DNA of 37,560 nucleotides. Source: Maritimibacter sp. GTDB lineage: Bacteria > Pseudomonadota > Alphaproteobacteria > Rhodobacterales > Rhodobacteraceae. This document shows, piece by piece, positions 1 to 7,301 of the stretch (position 1 is the stretch's first letter; each line of letters begins with the position of its first letter). Below the pieces are notes generated by a model that saw only the letters and a list, made by a program, of their open reading frames with translations, did no database searches and was not told where the DNA came from. A program made the position numbers and the translations under genes. The stretch lies in NCBI GenBank assembly GCA_011389895.1, contig JAABTN010000029.1, positions 1 to 37,560 on the forward strand, given 5' to 3'.

Positions 1-541
1 CGGGCCAATAGACCCCGGCGCGCAGAAGCGGATTGGCGGGGCTGGGCGTCTCGCCACCATCGAGCATGGCGCGGGCGTAGGCGAGAAAATTGGTCGCGTT
101 TTCCGGTCCCCCTTCGACAAGGTAGGCCCAGAGGGCGGCATAGTCTTCGTCGGACACCGTGGAGTAGCCCGCAAGGTCCGGATCGGGCTTGTCGTCTCCG
201 GGCAGAAGCGCGAGCGGCACACCCGCCTCGGCACACCGCGCCGCATATTGCTCGACCCCGTAGCGCCAGTAACCGACACCGCCCAGAACGCGGGCGATCA
301 CCAGCCGCGATTTCGTGGCGCAATCGTCGAGGTGCAGGTCCACCGACATCGGGTGCGTCAGATGGGTGAGATTGGCGAGGCGCAGGGTCGGGGCTGCCTC
401 CATTTCCGAGCGCGCCTCGGACAGCGCAGCCAGTTCCGTGTCGGCCGCAGAAATGAACACCACATCGCTGGGCGTCTGGTTCAGATCGACGGCTTCCTTG
501 CCGTCGTCGATTGCACCTGGGGTCGCCGCGAGAAGGTGCAT
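1..541 (-). CDS. cobN: Cobaltochelatase subunit CobN, N-terminal part (cut by window edge)
   Basis: CobN is the large subunit of the ATP-dependent aerobic cobaltochelatase (CobNST), which inserts cobalt into hydrogenobyrinate a,c-diamide in cytoplasmic B12 synthesis. Only the first 180 codons are present, read leftwards from the ATG at 541; full-length CobN proteins are well over 1000 residues. The translation starts MHLLAATPGAIDDG and continues with the typical early CobN pattern DVVFISAADTELAAL, then LRLANLTHLTHPMSVDLH and VIARVLGGVGYWRYG. The start codon shares one base with the stop of the upstream GNAT gene (TGATG), so translation is probably coupled. The context (cobW, cbiM-like gene and B12 riboswitch upstream in the same direction) fits. 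The metal-binding and catalytic parts lie outside the window and cannot be judged. Confidence 0.93.
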   Translation of the reverse strand, partial: MHLLAATPGAIDDGKEAVDLNQTPSDVVFISAADTELAALSEARSEMEAAPTLRLANLTHLTHPMSVDLHLDDCATKSRLVIARVLGGVGYWRYGVEQYAARCAEAGVPLALLPGDDKPDPDLAGYSTVSDEDYAALWAYLVEGGPENATNFLAYARAMLDGGETPSPANPLLRAGVYWP

Positions 542-993
542 CAGGTCAAATCCTTGGTCATGAAGACGGAGCTTCCATCGTCCAAATAGTCGCCGAAGGG
601 ACCGCAGCGCGCGAAGCCGAACCGGTCATAAAGACGCACGGCGGCCTCAAGCTCATCGCCCGTCTCAAGGCACAGGCGCGGCAATCCTTCTTCGCGGGCG
701 CAATCCTCGATCATCCGCAGAAGCGCGGCGGCGACGCCTTTGCCCCGGGCCGCATCTGACGTGAACATCGCCTTCACCTCGCCATACGCACCCCGCAGGG
801 CAAGCGCGCCGACCCCCAGCACCCGGTCGCCTTCACGTGCCGCGAAAAACCGGATGTCGGGCGCAGAGAGCGCCGCCGTGGGCAGGCTGTGATTGTGCTC
901 GGGCGGATAGATTTCCGCCTGCAACGCCTGCGCTTCGGCCAAAAGGGCCGCTGGCTGATCATCCAACGGGTTCGCCGGTTCGACGACGATCAT
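541..993 (-). CDS. GNAT family N-acetyltransferase embedded in the cob operon
   Basis: A 150-residue protein spanning a single GNAT fold (acetyl-CoA-dependent N-acyltransferase). The centre reads GEVKAMFTSDAARGKGVAAALL, which is the beta4 strand followed by the acetyl-CoA pyrophosphate loop (R/Q-x-x-G-x-G/A), at about residues 90-112. It is followed by LCLETGDELEAAVRLYDRFGF, the usual C-terminal beta5/alpha4 with the Y-x-x-x-GF motif. Its ATG overlaps the cobW stop (ATGA at 990-993) and its stop overlaps the cobN start, so it is translated between two cobalamin genes. The substrate cannot be told from sequence. A direct role in B12 metabolism is only inferred from position; a generic amino-acid or small-molecule acetyltransferase carried in the operon is equally possible. 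Confidence 0.88.
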   Translation of the reverse strand: MIVVEPANPLDDQPAALLAEAQALQAEIYPPEHNHSLPTAALSAPDIRFFAAREGDRVLGVGALALRGAYGEVKAMFTSDAARGKGVAAALLRMIEDCAREEGLPRLCLETGDELEAAVRLYDRFGFARCGPFGDYLDDGSSVFMTKDLT

Positions 994-2072
994 GCCCGAA
1001 GCGCGGCCTCGATGGCCGCGTGATCCAGCCCTGCCTGTCCGATCACGACCAGACGCGTGGTGCGGGGGGCCGCGCCGAACGGCTGATCGAAATAGCTGTC
1101 AATCCGCGGCCCGACCGCCTGAAGCGTCAGGCGCATGGGCTTGCCTTCCACGGCCGCAAAGCCTTTGAGCCGGAGGATATCATGCGCCCGGATCACCCCC
1201 GCGACCTGATCGGAAAATGCTTTTGCATCCGCGATCTCGCCGCGTTCCACCACGAAGGTCTCGAAATCATCGTGGTCATGGTCGTGGTGATGATGGTGGT
1301 CGTGATCATGATCATCGTCATGATGGTCGTGATCGTCATCATGGTGATGATGATGCGCCTCGTCGCGCCCGTCCATGTTCGCCTCGGATTGCGCGCCCTG
1401 ACCCAAAAGCACCTCGACCGGAAGCGCGCCCATCGTGGCTTTCACCACCTGCACGCCCGCACGGCTTTCGGTGCGCAGTTTGGTTGTCAGCGCCTCGGCC
1501 GCGTCCGCCCCAAGCAGATCGGCCTTGTTCACCACGATCATGTCGGCACAGGCCACCTGATCTGCAAAAAGCTCGGACAACGGGGTTTCGTGGTCGAGGT
1601 TCTCGTCGGCCTTGCGTTGTGCATCCACGGCATCAAGGTTCGCGGCAAAGACACCGTCCGACACGGCCTTGCCATCCACCACCGTCACCACGCCATCAAC
1701 GGTGACGCGGGTCGAGATTTCGGGCCATTGGAACGCGCGTACCAGCGGTTGGGGAAGCGCGAGGCCGGAGGTTTCGATCACGATATGATCGGGCGGCGTA
1801 TCGCGGTCGAGCAGCGTCTGAAGCGTCGGCACGAAATCTTCGGCAACGGTGCAGCAGATGCAGCCATTGGACAGCTCCATGATGTCGTCCTCGGCGCAGG
1901 CCTCGTCCCCGCAGCCCTTGAGGATATCGCCATCCACGCCCAGATCGCCGAACTCGTTGATGATCAGCGCAATGCGCTTGCCATTCGCGTTTTCGATCAT
2001 GTGGCGGATAAGCGTGGTCTTCCCGGCCCCCAGAAAACCGGTGACGACGGTGGCAGGTATCTTGGATCGCAT
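990..2072 (-). CDS. cobW: CobW, GTP-dependent metallochaperone of cobalamin synthesis
   Basis: A 360-residue COG0523/CobW GTPase. Visible motifs are the Walker A loop GFLGAGKTT (residues 12-20), the metal-binding CxCC motif in NGCICCTV (Cys71, Cys73, Cys74), the NKAD guanine-specificity motif, and a stretch of about 30 residues made almost only of His and Asp (around 234-267). A C-terminal CobW_C domain follows. Family knowledge links CobW to cobalt delivery to CobNST; its location one gene upstream of cobN supports that over the zinc-related paralogues. Two further cysteines (54 and 59) lie in an acidic insert before the CxCC motif. An AGGAG ribosome site precedes the ATG by about 7 nt. The His/Asp tract is encoded by a repetitive cat/gat-rich region (about 1270-1370) whose reverse strand gives a misleading Met/Val-rich ORF. 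Confidence 0.93.
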   Translation of the reverse strand: MRSKIPATVVTGFLGAGKTTLIRHMIENANGKRIALIINEFGDLGVDGDILKGCGDEACAEDDIMELSNGCICCTVAEDFVPTLQTLLDRDTPPDHIVIETSGLALPQPLVRAFQWPEISTRVTVDGVVTVVDGKAVSDGVFAANLDAVDAQRKADENLDHETPLSELFADQVACADMIVVNKADLLGADAAEALTTKLRTESRAGVQVVKATMGALPVEVLLGQGAQSEANMDGRDEAHHHHHDDDHDHHDDDHDHDHHHHHDHDHDDFETFVVERGEIADAKAFSDQVAGVIRAHDILRLKGFAAVEGKPMRLTLQAVGPRIDSYFDQPFGAAPRTTRLVVIGQAGLDHAAIEAALRA

Positions 2073-2097
2073 GTGTGAACTCCTGAAACGCAGAGAA

Positions 2098-2116
2098 GCC
2101 GGGGGACACCCCCGGC
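2098..2116 (-). terminator. Perfect 8-bp intercistronic hairpin between cbiM-like gene and cobW
   Basis: GCCGGGGG (2098-2105) and CCCCCGGC (2109-2116) form a perfect 8-bp stem with a 3-nt loop, in the 67-nt gap between the permease stop and the cobW start. On the minus strand it is followed by a moderately T-rich stretch (TTCTCTGCGTTTC) rather than a clean T-run. It could be a partial terminator, an mRNA processing or stability element, or simply a stop-proximal hairpin lowering downstream expression relative to the transporter. Confidence 0.5.
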
Positions 2117-2139
2117 CTCATGTTGCACTGTCTGCCGGA

Positions 2140-2814
2140 TCAGGCGTTGAACAGGCGCGGGGTGACAAGACCCGTCTTCGCCAGACCACGCGCCGACTTG
2201 GCCCCCGCGAGAACCGCGAGATCCACCAGCGGCTCGATCAGGACGACAAGCATGTAAGCGCCCCCGAAGGCAAAGACCGACGTGGTGGTCGCGGCCCCGA
2301 AGCCCTGACCGTAAAAGGCCCAGAATGCGACCCAAAGCACGACGCCACCTTGGTAGGTGGTCGAAAGCGCGAGCGCATCCTTGTACTTGATGTCGACATA
2401 GGCCGTCTCAGGTTTGATCAGCTTGTCCGCGACGTATTTGATCGCGATCAGTGGCACGATCAGCGTGGTCACGTTGGCAAAGTATTGCGGCAGGTCGAAG
2501 GGCGCGAAAATCAGCCCCTGCGCCAGCAGCGCGAGCGCAAGACCAAAGGCGGCAGGGGCCGCGCCGAGCACGAGCAAAAGCGTGGAGCCGAGGATGAAAT
2601 GAACCTCGGAGACGCCGACCGGGAAGTGCGGCAGAACCTGGAAGAAGGAAAACGCGGCAGCGGTGGCGATCGCACTGCGCCCGACGAGAGAGCCGAGGCC
2701 CTTTTCCTTGAGCGTTTCCCACGTGAATTTGGCGGTGACAGCGGCGCCGCCTGCTGCGGTCGCATAGGCAAGCACCATTTTGGCAGGGGCCACGAGGCCC
2801 GGTTCGATATGCAT
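2140..2814 (-). CDS. cbiM: CbiM-like cobalt transporter membrane component (ECF permease)
   Basis: A 224-residue hydrophobic protein with about six to seven membrane segments. It begins MHIEPG, close to the CbiM/NikM signature MHIPxG, in which the free N-terminus and His2 ligate Co2+ or Ni2+. The conserved GVSEVHFILGSTLLL segment (with a further His) also matches the family. Role: substrate-capture subunit for cobalt uptake in the inner membrane. No CbiN, CbiQ or CbiO gene lies beside it here. The start at 2814 is chosen because it gives the MHI N-terminus and has GGAGGGA about 7 nt upstream; a 62-codon upstream extension in the same frame reads through the riboswitch and is rejected. It is the first gene under the B12 riboswitch. 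Confidence 0.85.
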   Translation of the reverse strand: MHIEPGLVAPAKMVLAYATAAGGAAVTAKFTWETLKEKGLGSLVGRSAIATAAAFSFFQVLPHFPVGVSEVHFILGSTLLLVLGAAPAAFGLALALLAQGLIFAPFDLPQYFANVTTLIVPLIAIKYVADKLIKPETAYVDIKYKDALALSTTYQGGVVLWVAFWAFYGQGFGAATTTSVFAFGGAYMLVVLIEPLVDLAVLAGAKSARGLAKTGLVTPRLFNA

Positions 2815-2849
2815 AGTTATGTCCCTCCATTGCCCGTCTCCCCGACGGG

Positions 2850-3051
2850 TGGGCGTTCGTTCCACATGGCAGGTCTCCTGGCTTCCCGGCTTCAACGCGC
2901 CCGACCACCTTCCCGGGGGTTGCCCCAGTGGTTTCCGGCGGGCGCTCGCCGCGTCACAGTCGCGGGGGCGGCTGCGGCTGAAGGCTCCTGATTGGATCAC
3001 CCCTCCGCATTCCCTATTCTCCCAAAGCGCTTGGCGCTATCTTGGGAACCA
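2850..3051 (-). promoter_or_regulatory. Cobalamin (B12) riboswitch
   Basis: Read on the minus strand, the leader contains, in order, the conserved cobalamin riboswitch blocks: GGTTCCC (about 3051-3045), an AATAGGGAATGCGG block, GTGATCCAATC, the core GCCGCCCCCGCGACTGTGA, and the B12 box AAGCCAGGAGACCTGCC (2884-2868). It lies directly upstream of the cbiM-like gene. A 6-bp hairpin (2832-2848, CCCGTC/GACGGG) sits just before the ribosome site GGAGGG, with no T-run, which favours control of translation over termination. Expected effect: adenosylcobalamin lowers expression of cobalt uptake, cobW, the GNAT gene and cobN. Outer boundaries are approximate. Confidence 0.93.
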
Positions 3052-3061
3052 TGTCGGAATG

Positions 3062-3090
3062 TTTTCGCGCGGAAGGGGCATACAGGTCAA
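3062..3090 (-). promoter_or_regulatory. Candidate promoter of the riboswitch operon
   Basis: On the minus strand TTGACC (3090-3085) is a good -35 hexamer, and a weak -10 (CGAAAA, 3067-3062) follows after 17 nt. Transcription would start around 3055, just ahead of the first conserved riboswitch block. The -10 is poor, so this is tentative. The rest of the gap up to smc (3091-3189) holds no recognisable gene. Confidence 0.35.
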
Positions 3091-3189
3091 GGATGTTTCG
3101 GACGCGCGAGGGTTCGATTGCGACATGGACCTGTCCAGCACAAAACAATATCTTGTGGATAACCCGCCGATGCGCGCCAGATACAGCGC

Positions 3190-3224
3190 TGAGTGATTGA
3201 CTCACCCCCGGCCTGATCGGATCA
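3190..3224 (+). promoter_or_regulatory. Candidate smc promoter with 15-bp palindrome over the -35
   Basis: TTGACT (3197-3202) and GATCAT (3219-3224) are separated by 16 bp, a plausible sigma-70 promoter 37 bp before the smc start codon. The -35 lies inside a perfect inverted repeat TGAGT-GATTG-ACTCA (3190-3204), which could be an operator. I do not recognise the palindrome as the site of a known regulator. Confidence 0.35.
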
Positions 3225-3260
3225 TGTCGGGATAATCAGAATCACCCCGAGCAGCGGACA

Positions 3261-6200
3261 TTGCGTTTCAATCGCCTAAAACTCAACGGCTTCAAAAGCT
3301 TCGTGGACCCCACCGATCTCGTCATCGCGGATGGGCTGACGGGCGTTGTGGGTCCGAACGGGTGTGGCAAGTCCAACCTGCTAGAAGCGCTGCGCTGGGT
3401 GATGGGCGAAAACCGGGCCAAGGCGATGCGCGGGGCCGGGATGGAAGACGTGATCTTCGCCGGCACCTCGGCCCGCGGTGCACGGAATTTCGCGGAAGTC
3501 ATCATCCAGATCGACAATTCCGAACGGCTCGCACCCAGTGGCTTCAACGACAGCGATATTCTTGAAATCGTTCGTCGCATCACGCGCGACGCGGGCAGTG
3601 CCTACAAGGTGAATGGCAAGGACGTGCGCGCCCGCGATGTCCAGATGCTGTTTGCCGATGCCTCGACCGGCGCACATTCGCCCGCGTTGGTGCGCCAAGG
3701 CCAGATCGCAGAGCTGATCAACGCCAAACCCAAGAACCGCCGCCGTATTCTGGAAGAAGCCGCCGGAATTTCCGGGCTGTACCAACGCCGCCACGAGGCG
3801 GAGCTGAAGCTGCGGGCGACCGAGACGAACCTTGAACGCGTCGATGACGTGGTCGAACAGCTGGCCAACCAGCTTGCACAGCTCGCGCGTCAGGCCAAGC
3901 AGGCGCAGCGGTACCGCGACATCGGCGAGCAGCTTCGCCAATCCGAGGGGATGCTGCTGTATCGCCGCTGGAAAGAAGCCGACGAGGCACGGCAGGCCGC
4001 ACAGGAAGATCTGACCGACAAGGTCAAATCCGCCGCCGCCGCCGAAACCACCGCCCGCACCGCCGCCCGAACCCGCAGCGAGTCGGAAGACAAGCTGCCG
4101 CCCCGGCGCGAGGAAGAAGCGATCGCTGCCGCCGTGCTTCAACGGCTCCAGGTCAGCCGGGACCAGCTTGAGGAACAGGAAGCGCAGGCGGTCGAACGGA
4201 TCGAAACCCTGACGCGTCGGATCGAACAGCTCACCCGCGATGCCGAGCGTGAAGAGGCGCTGAACCGAGACGCAGGTGAAACGATCGAACGCCTTGAATG
4301 GGAGCGCGCGGAACTGGCCAAGGCCGCCGAGGGCCACGACGCCCGGCTGGACGAGGCGACCGAGGCGGCGCGGGACGCCAAGCGGGTGCTGGACGAACGC
4401 GAAGACGTGCTGAGCCAATTGACCGAGAACGTGGCGCGTCTTTCGGCCCGCCACCAGTCGGCGCATCGGTTGTTGACGGATTCCAAGACCACGCTGGAAA
4501 AATCCGAGGCCGAGGCAGGGCGCGCCCGAAGTGCCGTGACCACCGCCAAGGCGGCGCTGGATGCCGCGACGCTGGCATTCTCGGAAGCGGAATATGCGCA
4601 GAAACGGGCCACGGACGCCTATGAGGCCGCCGAGGCCGCACTGACCGACGCGGATGAGGCCCGGTCGGACGCACAGGGGCGCGAAGCCGATGCGCGCGCC
4701 GAACGCTCCGAGACCGAGGGCGAAGTCAACGCGCTCAGGGCCGAGGTCATGGCGCTGGCAAAGGTGCTGGAGCGTGACACCGCCGAGGGGGGTCAGGTGA
4801 TTGATCTCGTCCGAGTGCAAAAGGGTTATGAGGCCGCACTGGGGGCGGCGCTGGCCGATGACCTGCGCGCGCCTGCCATCGACGACGATACCACCTCGGG
4901 CTGGCGCGAATTGCCGGGGTATCCCGAGACGCATCCGCTTCCAGCCAGAACCAGCCCCTTGACCGATGTCGTGAGCGTGCCCGGCGTCCTGGCCCGCCGG
5001 ATGAGCCAGGTGGGGTTGGTCGACGGGGCCGATGCCGCCGCGCTTCAGCCGCAACTGGCCCCCGGTCAGCGGCTCGTGACCGTCGAGGGCGATCTGTGGC
5101 GCTGGGATGGTTACCGGATCGCGGCCGAAGATGCGCCCTCAACAGCAGCGCTTCGGTTGCAACAGCTCAACCGTCTGGAAGAGCTGAAACAAGATCTTGA
5201 ACGGGCCGAGGCGCGCGCGATGGGCGCGAAACAGGCGCATGAAACGCTGCGCGCGGAATTGACCCGTCTGACCGAAGCCGACAAGGCCGCACGCGACGCC
5301 CGGCGCGAGGCCGATCGCGCCGTGGCCGAAGCCAACCGCACCCTGTCGCGTGCGGAAGCGGACCGGAATATCTCGGAAGGAAAGTTGGAAAACCTCGGGC
5401 TGGCCGTGACCCGCCATGAAGACGAGGCACGCGGGGCCCGCGCGCGCTTGGCCGAGGCCGAAAAGGCGGTCGCCGATCTGCCCGATCTCGATGACGCCCG
5501 GGCCGAGGTCGAGGACACGAAGCTCACCGTCGAAGCCGCGCGTATGACGATGATGTCGAAACGCTCCGCCCATGACGAGCTGAAGCGGGAAGGCGAGGCG
5601 CGGATCAAACGGTCACAGGAGGTGACCAAGGAAATCTCAGGCTGGAAACATCGGCTTGAGACAGCGGGCAAGCGGATCGCGGAACTGGACGAACGTCGGG
5701 CGGCGACCGAGACCGAGTTGAAGGATGCCAAGGCCGCGCCCGAAGAGCTGGCCGCCAAGCGCGATGAACTCGCCCACCAGATCACCGAGGCCGAGGCCCG
5801 GCGCGCCAAGGCACAGGATGCCCTGTCTCTGGCCGAGAGCGCCCTGCGAGACGCCCAAACCGCCGAACGCGACGGAGAGCGGCTTGCAGGTGAGGCGCGC
5901 GAGGCGCGTGCACGGGCCGAGGCCCGGCTGGACGGGGCACGCGAAACCGTGACCATCGCCGTGGGCCGCATCGAGGAAGAGATGGAGACCTCGCCCGAGA
6001 CTTTGCTTGAAAGTCTCGACATCACCCCGGACAACATGCCCCCCTCCAGCCAGGTCGAGCATGACGTGAACCGGCTGAAACGGCAGCGCGACGCGCTTGG
6101 GGCCGTGAACCTGCGCGCCGAAGAGGACGCGCGCGAGGTTCAGGAAGAGCATGACACGCTGGTGCGCGAGAAATCCGATCTGGAAGAGGCCATCGGCAAG

Positions 6201-6716
6201 CTGCGCCACGGCATCAACGCGCTGAACCGCGAGGGGCGCGAGCGGCTTCTCACCGCGTTCGAACAGGTGAACGAGAATTTCGGCACGCTCTTCGCCCACC
6301 TGTTCGGCGGGGGCGAGGCGAACCTTGTGCTGGTCGAAAGCGATGATCCGCTTGAAGCCGGGCTTGAAATCATGTGTCAGCCGCCCGGAAAGAAGCTTTC
6401 GACCCTATCGCTTTTGTCGGGTGGGGAACAGACGCTGACCGCGCTTGCCCTGATCTTTGCCGTCTTTCTCGCCAACCCCGCGCCGATCTGCGTGCTGGAC
6501 GAGGTTGATGCACCGTTGGACGATGCCAATGTCACCCGGTTCTGCGACCTTCTGGACGAGATGACGCGCCGCACCGATACCCGGTTTCTCATCATCACCC
6601 ACCACGCCGTGACCATGGCGCGGATGGACCGGCTGTTTGGCGTGACGATGCAGGAACAGGGCGTGAGCCAGCTTGTCAGTGTCGATCTCAAAAAAGCCGA
6701 GGCGATGGTGGCCTAA
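3261..6716 (+). CDS. smc: Chromosome segregation ATPase SMC
   Basis: A full-length 1151-residue bacterial SMC, the usual size. The N-terminal ATPase half holds Walker A GPNGCGKSN (residues 31-39). A long Ala/Glu/Arg-rich coiled coil runs from about 170 to 500, the hinge dimerisation domain lies at about 513-640, and a second coiled coil runs to about 990. The C-terminal half carries the ABC signature LSGGEQ (about 1052) and Walker B VLDEVDAPLD (about 1078). The protein forms the condensin ring with ScpA and ScpB, neither of which is nearby. The start is TTG at 3261: it gives MRFNRLKLNGFKSF, the family's standard N-terminus, and no ATG or GTG fits. There is only a weak ribosome site, so the TTG start may keep synthesis low. 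Coding bias and length look normal. Confidence 0.97.
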   Translation: MRFNRLKLNGFKSFVDPTDLVIADGLTGVVGPNGCGKSNLLEALRWVMGENRAKAMRGAGMEDVIFAGTSARGARNFAEVIIQIDNSERLAPSGFNDSDILEIVRRITRDAGSAYKVNGKDVRARDVQMLFADASTGAHSPALVRQGQIAELINAKPKNRRRILEEAAGISGLYQRRHEAELKLRATETNLERVDDVVEQLANQLAQLARQAKQAQRYRDIGEQLRQSEGMLLYRRWKEADEARQAAQEDLTDKVKSAAAAETTARTAARTRSESEDKLPPRREEEAIAAAVLQRLQVSRDQLEEQEAQAVERIETLTRRIEQLTRDAEREEALNRDAGETIERLEWERAELAKAAEGHDARLDEATEAARDAKRVLDEREDVLSQLTENVARLSARHQSAHRLLTDSKTTLEKSEAEAGRARSAVTTAKAALDAATLAFSEAEYAQKRATDAYEAAEAALTDADEARSDAQGREADARAERSETEGEVNALRAEVMALAKVLERDTAEGGQVIDLVRVQKGYEAALGAALADDLRAPAIDDDTTSGWRELPGYPETHPLPARTSPLTDVVSVPGVLARRMSQVGLVDGADAAALQPQLAPGQRLVTVEGDLWRWDGYRIAAEDAPSTAALRLQQLNRLEELKQDLERAEARAMGAKQAHETLRAELTRLTEADKAARDARREADRAVAEANRTLSRAEADRNISEGKLENLGLAVTRHEDEARGARARLAEAEKAVADLPDLDDARAEVEDTKLTVEAARMTMMSKRSAHDELKREGEARIKRSQEVTKEISGWKHRLETAGKRIAELDERRAATETELKDAKAAPEELAAKRDELAHQITEAEARRAKAQDALSLAESALRDAQTAERDGERLAGEAREARARAEARLDGARETVTIAVGRIEEEMETSPETLLESLDITPDNMPPSSQVEHDVNRLKRQRDALGAVNLRAEEDAREVQEEHDTLVREKSDLEEAIGKLRHGINALNREGRERLLTAFEQVNENFGTLFAHLFGGGEANLVLVESDDPLEAGLEIMCQPPGKKLSTLSLLSGGEQTLTALALIFAVFLANPAPICVLDEVDAPLDDANVTRFCDLLDEMTRRTDTRFLIITHHAVTMARMDRLFGVTMQEQGVSQLVSVDLKKAEAMVA

Positions 6717-6776
6717 CAGGTTTGGCGCGGCCCGGAAATTCCCGTAAGCTGAGACTGTCAGTCACGGAGATCGCCC

Positions 6777-7268
6777 ATGTTCATCAAGTCCACCCTCATC
6801 TTCGGCCTCACGCTGTTGGCCGCCCCCGCCTTTGCCCAAGCGCAGAAAACCTTGGGCCAAGCGCCCCGCGTGATTGCGAGCGATCCGCAGACCTTTGTCG
6901 ATTTTTTCGAAGAGGCGGGGTTTCCCGCGCGTCTGACCGAAGACGCGGTGGGCGATCCGTTGGTCGAATACCGTTCAAACGGCGACAAGCGCAGCCTGTT
7001 TTTCTATGACTGCACCGACCACGAGACCTGTCAGGCGGTGCAGTTTTACGCGGGCTACCGGACCGACGACGATGTAAGCCTTGAGGTGCTGAATGTCTGG
7101 AACACCGAGCGGCGTTTCATCCGCTCCTACCTCACCGACGAAGGTGTCAGCCGGATCGAAATGGACGTGGCCACCTCGGACGATGGGCTGACCCACCGCG
7201 ACTTCGGCGCGCTTCTGGACCTCTGGCTCGACAGCGTGGTGCTGTTTGAAGATCACATTAACTGGTGA
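6777..7268 (+). CDS. Secreted YbjN-domain protein
   Basis: A 163-residue protein with a clear signal peptide (MFIKSTLIFGLTLLAAPAFAQA, cleavage after about AFA at residue 19-20), followed by a YbjN-like domain. Features are a short helix PQTFVDFFEEAGFPARL, a beta strand with VEYRSNGDKRSLFFYDC, a Cys pair (DCTDHETCQAVQF), and a C-terminal helix with FGALLDLWLDSVVLF. YbjN domains resemble type III secretion chaperones, but periplasmic members have no known biochemical role. An upstream GGAG lies about 7 nt before the ATG. The gene follows smc by 60 bp in the same direction and could be co-transcribed; it is convergent with the transglycosylase gene. Confidence 0.82.
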   Translation: MFIKSTLIFGLTLLAAPAFAQAQKTLGQAPRVIASDPQTFVDFFEEAGFPARLTEDAVGDPLVEYRSNGDKRSLFFYDCTDHETCQAVQFYAGYRTDDDVSLEVLNVWNTERRFIRSYLTDEGVSRIEMDVATSDDGLTHRDFGALLDLWLDSVVLFEDHINW

Positions 7269-7301
7269 ACATGGCTGGACACCCGGCCCAGCGAAGGGCG
7301 G

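Noticed and set aside
837..2078. 413-codon plus-strand frame with a long Met/Val/Ile run
   Set aside because: It is the antisense of cobW; the Met/Val run is the reverse strand of the cat/gat repeats that encode the His/Asp tract.
2815..3000. 62-codon N-terminal extension of the cbiM-like gene
   Set aside because: It translates the cobalamin riboswitch; the MHI start at 2814 has its own Shine-Dalgarno and matches the family.
3110..3130. GGTTCGATTGC resembling a tRNA T-loop
   Set aside because: The flanking arms do not pair and no acceptor, D or anticodon arm is present.
3059..3196. 45-codon plus-strand frame (with an inner ATG at 3125 giving 23 residues) ahead of smc
   Set aside because: No ribosome site, no recognisable domain, and it overlaps the riboswitch promoter region and the smc promoter; kept only as an unproven small frame.
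3381..5054. 557-codon minus-strand frame
   Set aside because: Shadow of smc; low-complexity Gly/Arg/Leu composition caused by the GC-rich coiled-coil codons.
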